Of a stretch of DNA of 8,961 nucleotides, positions 6,193 through 8,961 are shown in pieces. Within the stretch, counting starts at the first letter, position 1; each line of letters begins with the position of its first letter. The translations under genes and the position numbers were made by a program. Origin of the DNA: Flavobacteriaceae bacterium (GTDB lineage Bacteria; Bacteroidota; Bacteroidia; Flavobacteriales; Flavobacteriaceae); NCBI GenBank assembly GCA_947472705.1, contig CANJDA010000084.1:1-8961 (forward strand). The letters are read 5' to 3'. The notes beneath the pieces are model-generated. The model ran no database searches and was not told the origin of the DNA. It saw only the letters and a program-made list of their open reading frames with translations.

Positions 6193-7299
6193 TTATTTAC
6201 TTAATTCAGGAAATGTTTTATTAATTAATTTTTGATAATCAACAGGATTAAATTTATTATCAGTGATACCAAAATAATATTTATACTCATTACCATTCCA
6301 TAAATATTTCACGCCAGGAGTATCTTTGCCAGAACCTAAAACCTTCCAAAAAGGAATTACTTCTATAATTTTATACGGATACTCTGCACCTGCTTCTTTG
6401 AAGAATTCTGGGATCAAATCAGCCTCTTCATTCATAAATATAATTGAAATTTCTGGAAAGTTTTTGTTGGTTTTTCGCAACTCAGTTAATTCTTTCGCAG
6501 CTTGTCTACAATGGTCACATCCAGGTACAAAGAAACAAAGTGTTTTTCTTCCATTGTCAATAGTAGAAAAATATTGTGCATAACCCGATTTATGTTTTTC
6601 AGGTTCATTACTTTTTGGTTTTAACGTTTCTTTTTTTAATTCTCCTTTTCTAAGAGTGTCTTTTGTGGTCACAACAATTTTTGTTGTATCAATCACTTTT
6701 TCAGAAATTGTATCTGAAGTTGTATCTGTTGATGTTGAAACACTAAAATTACTAGCTGGCGGTTGTATAGGAGCCAACATAAAAATACTTAAAACAGCAG
6801 CAAAAAGTACAGTGGTACATACCCAAAAATTACCGTTTTTAGTGGTTTTAGGTACTAGTTTATATAAATATACAAGGAGTGCAACTGCTACAATATTTTT
6901 TAAAATAGCTTGAATAGGAGTCATAGGTATAAGCTCACCAAAGCAACCACAGTTTCCGCTATTACCTCCACTTAAAAATGTAACATAACTTAAATGTGTA
7001 ATAAATACCAATAATAATAATGTCGTTACTGGGATGATGAATTTACGCAAATAGTTTCTCTGTAAAAGCAAAAGACCTAGCGCCAGTTCTATCCCAATTA
7101 GCGTTCTTGAAAAATAAGGTGCAAAACTTTCTGAAAATCCCATTGGATACAGTTGTTTTACTTCAAATGTTGAAATGGCAAAATAAGGGGAATCCAATAA
7201 ATGACCCTTTGATAATTTAGCCAAAGCGGAAATAATAAAAAGAACTGCCACTACTATTCGAAGCGTCCATGCAATGCTATTTGTGTTTTTATTTTTCAT
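6193..7299 (-). CDS. MauE/DoxX-type membrane protein fused to a thioredoxin-like domain
   Basis: The 368-aa protein has an N-terminal membrane part with about five hydrophobic segments (near 11-29, 65-80, 86-109, 131-148 and 157-177). Between the third and fourth is CGCFG at 117-121, the paired cysteines typical of MauE-like DoxX-family redox membrane proteins. A hydrophilic linker rich in Thr, Ser and Lys (about 180-240) leads to a thioredoxin-like domain: LCFFVPGCDHC with the CxxC at 261-264, a following helix, and DTPGVKYLWNG at 326-336 supplying the cis-Pro. MauE-type proteins are thought to pass reducing or oxidising equivalents across the membrane, so the fusion could relay electrons from membrane cysteines to its own soluble domain, probably periplasmic. 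It starts 45 bp after the DUF1599 gene and heads the redox part of the operon ending in tpiA. Function beyond thiol redox is unknown. Confidence 0.85.
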   Translation of the reverse strand: MKNKNTNSIAWTLRIVVAVLFIISALAKLSKGHLLDSPYFAISTFEVKQLYPMGFSESFAPYFSRTLIGIELALGLLLLQRNYLRKFIIPVTTLLLLVFITHLSYVTFLSGGNSGNCGCFGELIPMTPIQAILKNIVAVALLVYLYKLVPKTTKNGNFWVCTTVLFAAVLSIFMLAPIQPPASNFSVSTSTDTTSDTISEKVIDTTKIVVTTKDTLRKGELKKETLKPKSNEPEKHKSGYAQYFSTIDNGRKTLCFFVPGCDHCRQAAKELTELRKTNKNFPEISIIFMNEEADLIPEFFKEAGAEYPYKIIEVIPFWKVLGSGKDTPGVKYLWNGNEYKYYFGITDNKFNPVDYQKLINKTFPELSK

Positions 7300-7344
7300 A
7301 ATTAATCAAAAATAATGTGGAGTACTTACTTTTTTCTAGTACTA

Positions 7345-7887
7345 TTATTGTCCAAATTTCATTAATATTAATGCAAATACCGAATAATTAATCATATCTT
7401 GATAATTGGCATCAATACCTTCTGAAACTAACGTTTTTCCTTGATTGTCTTCAATTTGTTTTACACGAAGTAATTTTTGTAAAATCAAATCGGTTAAAGA
7501 GCTTACACGCATATCACGCCAAGCTTCACCATAATCATGATTCTTAGCTTCCATAAGTGATTTTGTTAAAGCCACTTTGGTATCATAAAGTTGAATAGCT
7601 TTATCAACATCTAAATCAGGTTGTTCAACTACTCCTAATTCAAGTTGTATTAATGCCATAATGCAGTAATTGATAATACCAATAAACTCGCCCGTTTCAT
7701 CTTCATCTACTTTGCGAATTTCATTTTGTTGTAAACTTCTAATACGCTGTGCTTTGATGAATATTTGATCAGTTAATGAAGGTAATCTCAAGATTCGCCA
7801 AGCACTACCATAGTCTTTCATTTTATTGCTATAAAGTTGTCGGCAAATAGCGATAACCTTGTCATATTCTTGAGAAGTATTACTCAT
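7345..7887 (-). CDS. DUF1599 protein with two tandem repeats
   Basis: With the ATG at 7887 the product is 180 aa, cytoplasmic and predicted all-helical. It consists of two copies of one unit: residues about 8-85 and 101-179. Shared landmarks are DYGSAWR (25-31) with DYGEAWR (118-124), LPSLTD with VSSLTD, and INYCIMALIQLELG (72-85) with INYSVFALILMKFG (166-179). This is the pattern of DUF1599, which has been linked to nucleotide-modification loci in phages; its biochemical role in Bacteroidota is not established. A longer frame reaches a TTG at 7977, but the extra 30 residues look non-coding and would overlap the gene's own predicted promoter at 7948-7977, so the ATG is chosen. It is the first gene of the operon leading to tpiA and is divergent from folP, which suggests shared control or a role near folate or nucleotide metabolism. 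Confidence 0.85.
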   Translation of the reverse strand: MSNTSQEYDKVIAICRQLYSNKMKDYGSAWRILRLPSLTDQIFIKAQRIRSLQQNEIRKVDEDETGEFIGIINYCIMALIQLELGVVEQPDLDVDKAIQLYDTKVALTKSLMEAKNHDYGEAWRDMRVSSLTDLILQKLLRVKQIEDNQGKTLVSEGIDANYQDMINYSVFALILMKFGQ

Positions 7888-7902
7888 TTCAGTGTATCTT
7901 TG
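7870..7902 (+). promoter_or_regulatory. Possible folP promoter
   Basis: TTG at 7870-7872, a 22-base spacer and TATCTTTG at 7895-7902 fit the Bacteroidota promoter pattern. The elements lie over the start of the DUF1599 gene on the other strand. Transcription would begin near 7909, giving a leader of about 103 nt before the folP ATG at 8012. No closer match was found. Confidence 0.5.
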
Positions 7903-7947
7903 TGTCAAATTTTTTACTCTTGTACAGTTTGACTTATCATCTTGTGC

Positions 7948-7977
7948 CAAAAGTAAAGAATAAAGATTGAAGTACAA
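7948..7977 (-). promoter_or_regulatory. Predicted promoter of the DUF1599-to-tpiA operon
   Basis: On the minus strand TTG (7977-7975), a 19-base spacer and TACTTTTG (7955-7948) match the Bacteroidota consensus fully. Transcription would start near 7941, about 54 nt before the DUF1599 ATG at 7887. The site lies inside the leader of folP, so the two transcripts would overlap at their 5' ends. Confidence 0.65.
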
Positions 7978-8011
7978 AGTAGAAATTCTTATAACTCAAT
8001 TAAGATTGTCA

Positions 8012-8830
8012 ATGACTATTAATTGTCTCGGAAACCTAATCGATTTGTCTATTCCTAAAGTAATGGGGATATTGAATGTTACACCTAATTCGTTTTACGA
8101 TGGGGGTAAATATTCTAATAATAAGGATTTGATTTCTCAAGTAGAAAAAATGTTGAATGAGGGAGCAACATTTATAGATATTGGTGCCTATTCAAGTAAA
8201 CCAAACGCAGATTTTGTAAGTGAAGAAGAGGAAATTAATCGATTGATTCCTGTGTTAAAATTAGTATTGCAACATTTTCCTAAAACCTTAATCTCGGTTG
8301 ATACATTTCGAGCTAAGACTGCTAAAACCGCAATAGAAAACGGTGCATGTTTAATAAACGATATATCTGCAGGGAGTTTAGATTTTGAAATGATGAAAAC
8401 TATTGCACAATTGCAAGTTCCTTATATTATGATGCACATGAAAGGCAATCCTCAAACAATGCAAAGTTTGGCTCAGTATGACAATATCTCGAAAGAATTG
8501 TTATTCTATTTTTCAGAAAAAGTAGTTCAAGCAAGAAATTTTGGAATAAATGATTTAATTATTGATCCAGGATTTGGTTTTGCTAAAACATTGGAACAAA
8601 ATTTCGAAGTTTTGAACAATCTTGAGTTGTTGCAAATGTTGGAATTGCCAATTTTGGTAGGTTTTTCCCGAAAATCGATGATTTATAAAACACTTGAAAC
8701 TTCGGCATCATCGGCACTCAATGGCACTTCGGTTTTGAATACAATTGCTTTGCAAAAAGGAGCCAATATTCTTCGTGTTCATGATGTAAAAGAAGCAATG
8801 GAATGCATAAAATTAGTATCTCAATTATGA
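8012..8830 (+). CDS. folP: Dihydropteroate synthase
   Basis: FolP condenses 6-hydroxymethyl-dihydropterin pyrophosphate with p-aminobenzoate to make dihydropteroate in folate synthesis; it is the sulfonamide target, a cytoplasmic TIM barrel. From the ATG at 8012 the product is 272 aa, the usual size. Expected residues are visible: Asn-22 in ILNVTP, Asp-56 in IDIGAYSSKP (the family's glycine-rich Thr/Arg loop, here Bacteroidota-like), Asp-97 in SVDT, Asn-116/Asp-117 in INDISAG, Asp-185 in DPGFGF, Lys-221 in GFSRKS, and Arg-255/His-257 in LRVHDV. An upstream in-frame TTG at 7967 would add 15 residues but gives a non-family N-terminus and overlaps the divergent promoter, so it is rejected. The stop overlaps the next gene's ATG as ATGA (8827-8830). 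The neighbour transcribed the other way is the DUF1599 gene. Confidence 0.97.
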   Translation: MTINCLGNLIDLSIPKVMGILNVTPNSFYDGGKYSNNKDLISQVEKMLNEGATFIDIGAYSSKPNADFVSEEEEINRLIPVLKLVLQHFPKTLISVDTFRAKTAKTAIENGACLINDISAGSLDFEMMKTIAQLQVPYIMMHMKGNPQTMQSLAQYDNISKELLFYFSEKVVQARNFGINDLIIDPGFGFAKTLEQNFEVLNNLELLQMLELPILVGFSRKSMIYKTLETSASSALNGTSVLNTIALQKGANILRVHDVKEAMECIKLVSQL

Positions 8831-8961
8831 AAAAAATAGGTTTTATAGGATTGCTTTTAGTTTTGTTTTCATGTAATAACAAAGAGGTGTTATTGCCAAA
8901 AGCAAATGAAACAATAGTTTCTGATGTACTGGATCATTCGCCTATTTATTTCTTTTTCAAA
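8827..8961 (+). CDS. Putative lipoprotein, 5' end only
   Basis: The ATG overlaps the folP stop (ATGA), and the frame stays open for 45 codons to the window end. The product starts MKKIGFIGLLLVLFSCNNKE: two lysines, a hydrophobic core and a lipobox-like LFSC with Cys-16, so it is probably a lipid-anchored envelope protein cleaved by signal peptidase II. The residues after Cys are NNKE, not a clear run of acidic residues of the kind described as a lipoprotein surface-export signal in Bacteroidota, so its final location is open. The rest (including HSPIYFFFK) is too short to assign to a family. Overlap with folP implies co-transcription and coupled translation. Confidence 0.8.
   Translation, partial: MKKIGFIGLLLVLFSCNNKEVLLPKANETIVSDVLDHSPIYFFFK

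Noticed and set aside
7307..7314. TATTTTTG on the minus strand as a promoter for the MauE-thioredoxin gene
   Set aside because: It matches the -7 box but lies only 8 bases from the ATG and has no TTG at a proper distance; co-transcription from the DUF1599 promoter is simpler.
7321..7343. Two AGTACT copies between the DUF1599 and MauE-thioredoxin genes as a terminator or operator
   Set aside because: Each 6-mer is itself a palindrome, the hairpin would be short with an A-rich loop, and no T run follows it on the minus strand.
7888..7977. Longer DUF1599 protein starting at TTG 7977
   Set aside because: The extension covers the gene's own predicted promoter and adds sequence unlike the repeat unit; ATG 7887 begins just before the first repeat.
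7967..8011. Longer FolP starting at TTG 7967
   Set aside because: The ATG at 8012 gives a 272-aa protein whose Asn-22, Asp-56, Asp-185, Lys-221 and Arg-255 numbering agrees with E. coli FolP.
1..8961. CRISPR array, defence island, insertion sequence, tRNA or rRNA
   Set aside because: No regularly spaced repeats, transposase, nuclease or helicase motifs, or recognisable stable-RNA sequences were seen; the genes are mostly core functions.

Overview
The window looks like chromosome of a Flavobacterium-type member of the Bacteroidota. It is AT-rich. Start codons mostly lack Shine-Dalgarno sequences and instead follow A-rich stretches. Several upstream regions carry the Bacteroidota promoter pattern TTG-N19-22-TAnnTTTG. 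The ClpS, PurM, MauE/DoxX and DUF1599 proteins also look like Bacteroidota versions. The identification rests on protein and promoter style only. No rRNA, tRNA, CRISPR array, transposase or phage gene was seen.

Layout. Positions 1-984 (+): the tail of one OmpA-like envelope protein, then a second complete one with two OmpA-like domains, joined by a TAATG stop/start overlap. Positions 985-1126: a regulatory intergenic region with an AT-rich inverted repeat, TTCAAATT repeats, a good promoter whose spacer is a perfect inverted repeat, and a 16-bp palindrome in the leader. Positions 1127-2744 (+): purM (purine synthesis) followed 10 bp later by an unrecognised 142-aa protein. Positions 2741-3914 (-): prmA and clpS, converging on the purM pair with overlapping stop codons. 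Positions 3977-4450 (-): a small exported protein of unknown function with its own promoter.

Positions 4577-7887 (-) look like one operon, transcribed in the order DUF1599 protein, MauE/DoxX-thioredoxin fusion, small two-helix membrane protein, TlpA-like thioredoxin, tpiA. Its promoter lies at 7948-7977. Positions 8012-8961 (+): folP, transcribed divergently, with a lipoprotein gene overlapping its end by ATGA and running off the window.

How the genes relate: most are core metabolism (purine, folate, glycolysis) or protein quality and modification (ClpS, PrmA). The operon at 4577-7887 mixes extracytoplasmic thiol-redox proteins with triose-phosphate isomerase and a DUF1599 protein, and sits back to back with folate synthesis. 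I found no convincing new defence or mobile system. The best leads are the DUF1599/folP pair with overlapping divergent promoters, the membrane-redox fusion, the purM control region, and the GHICC-type OmpA pair.
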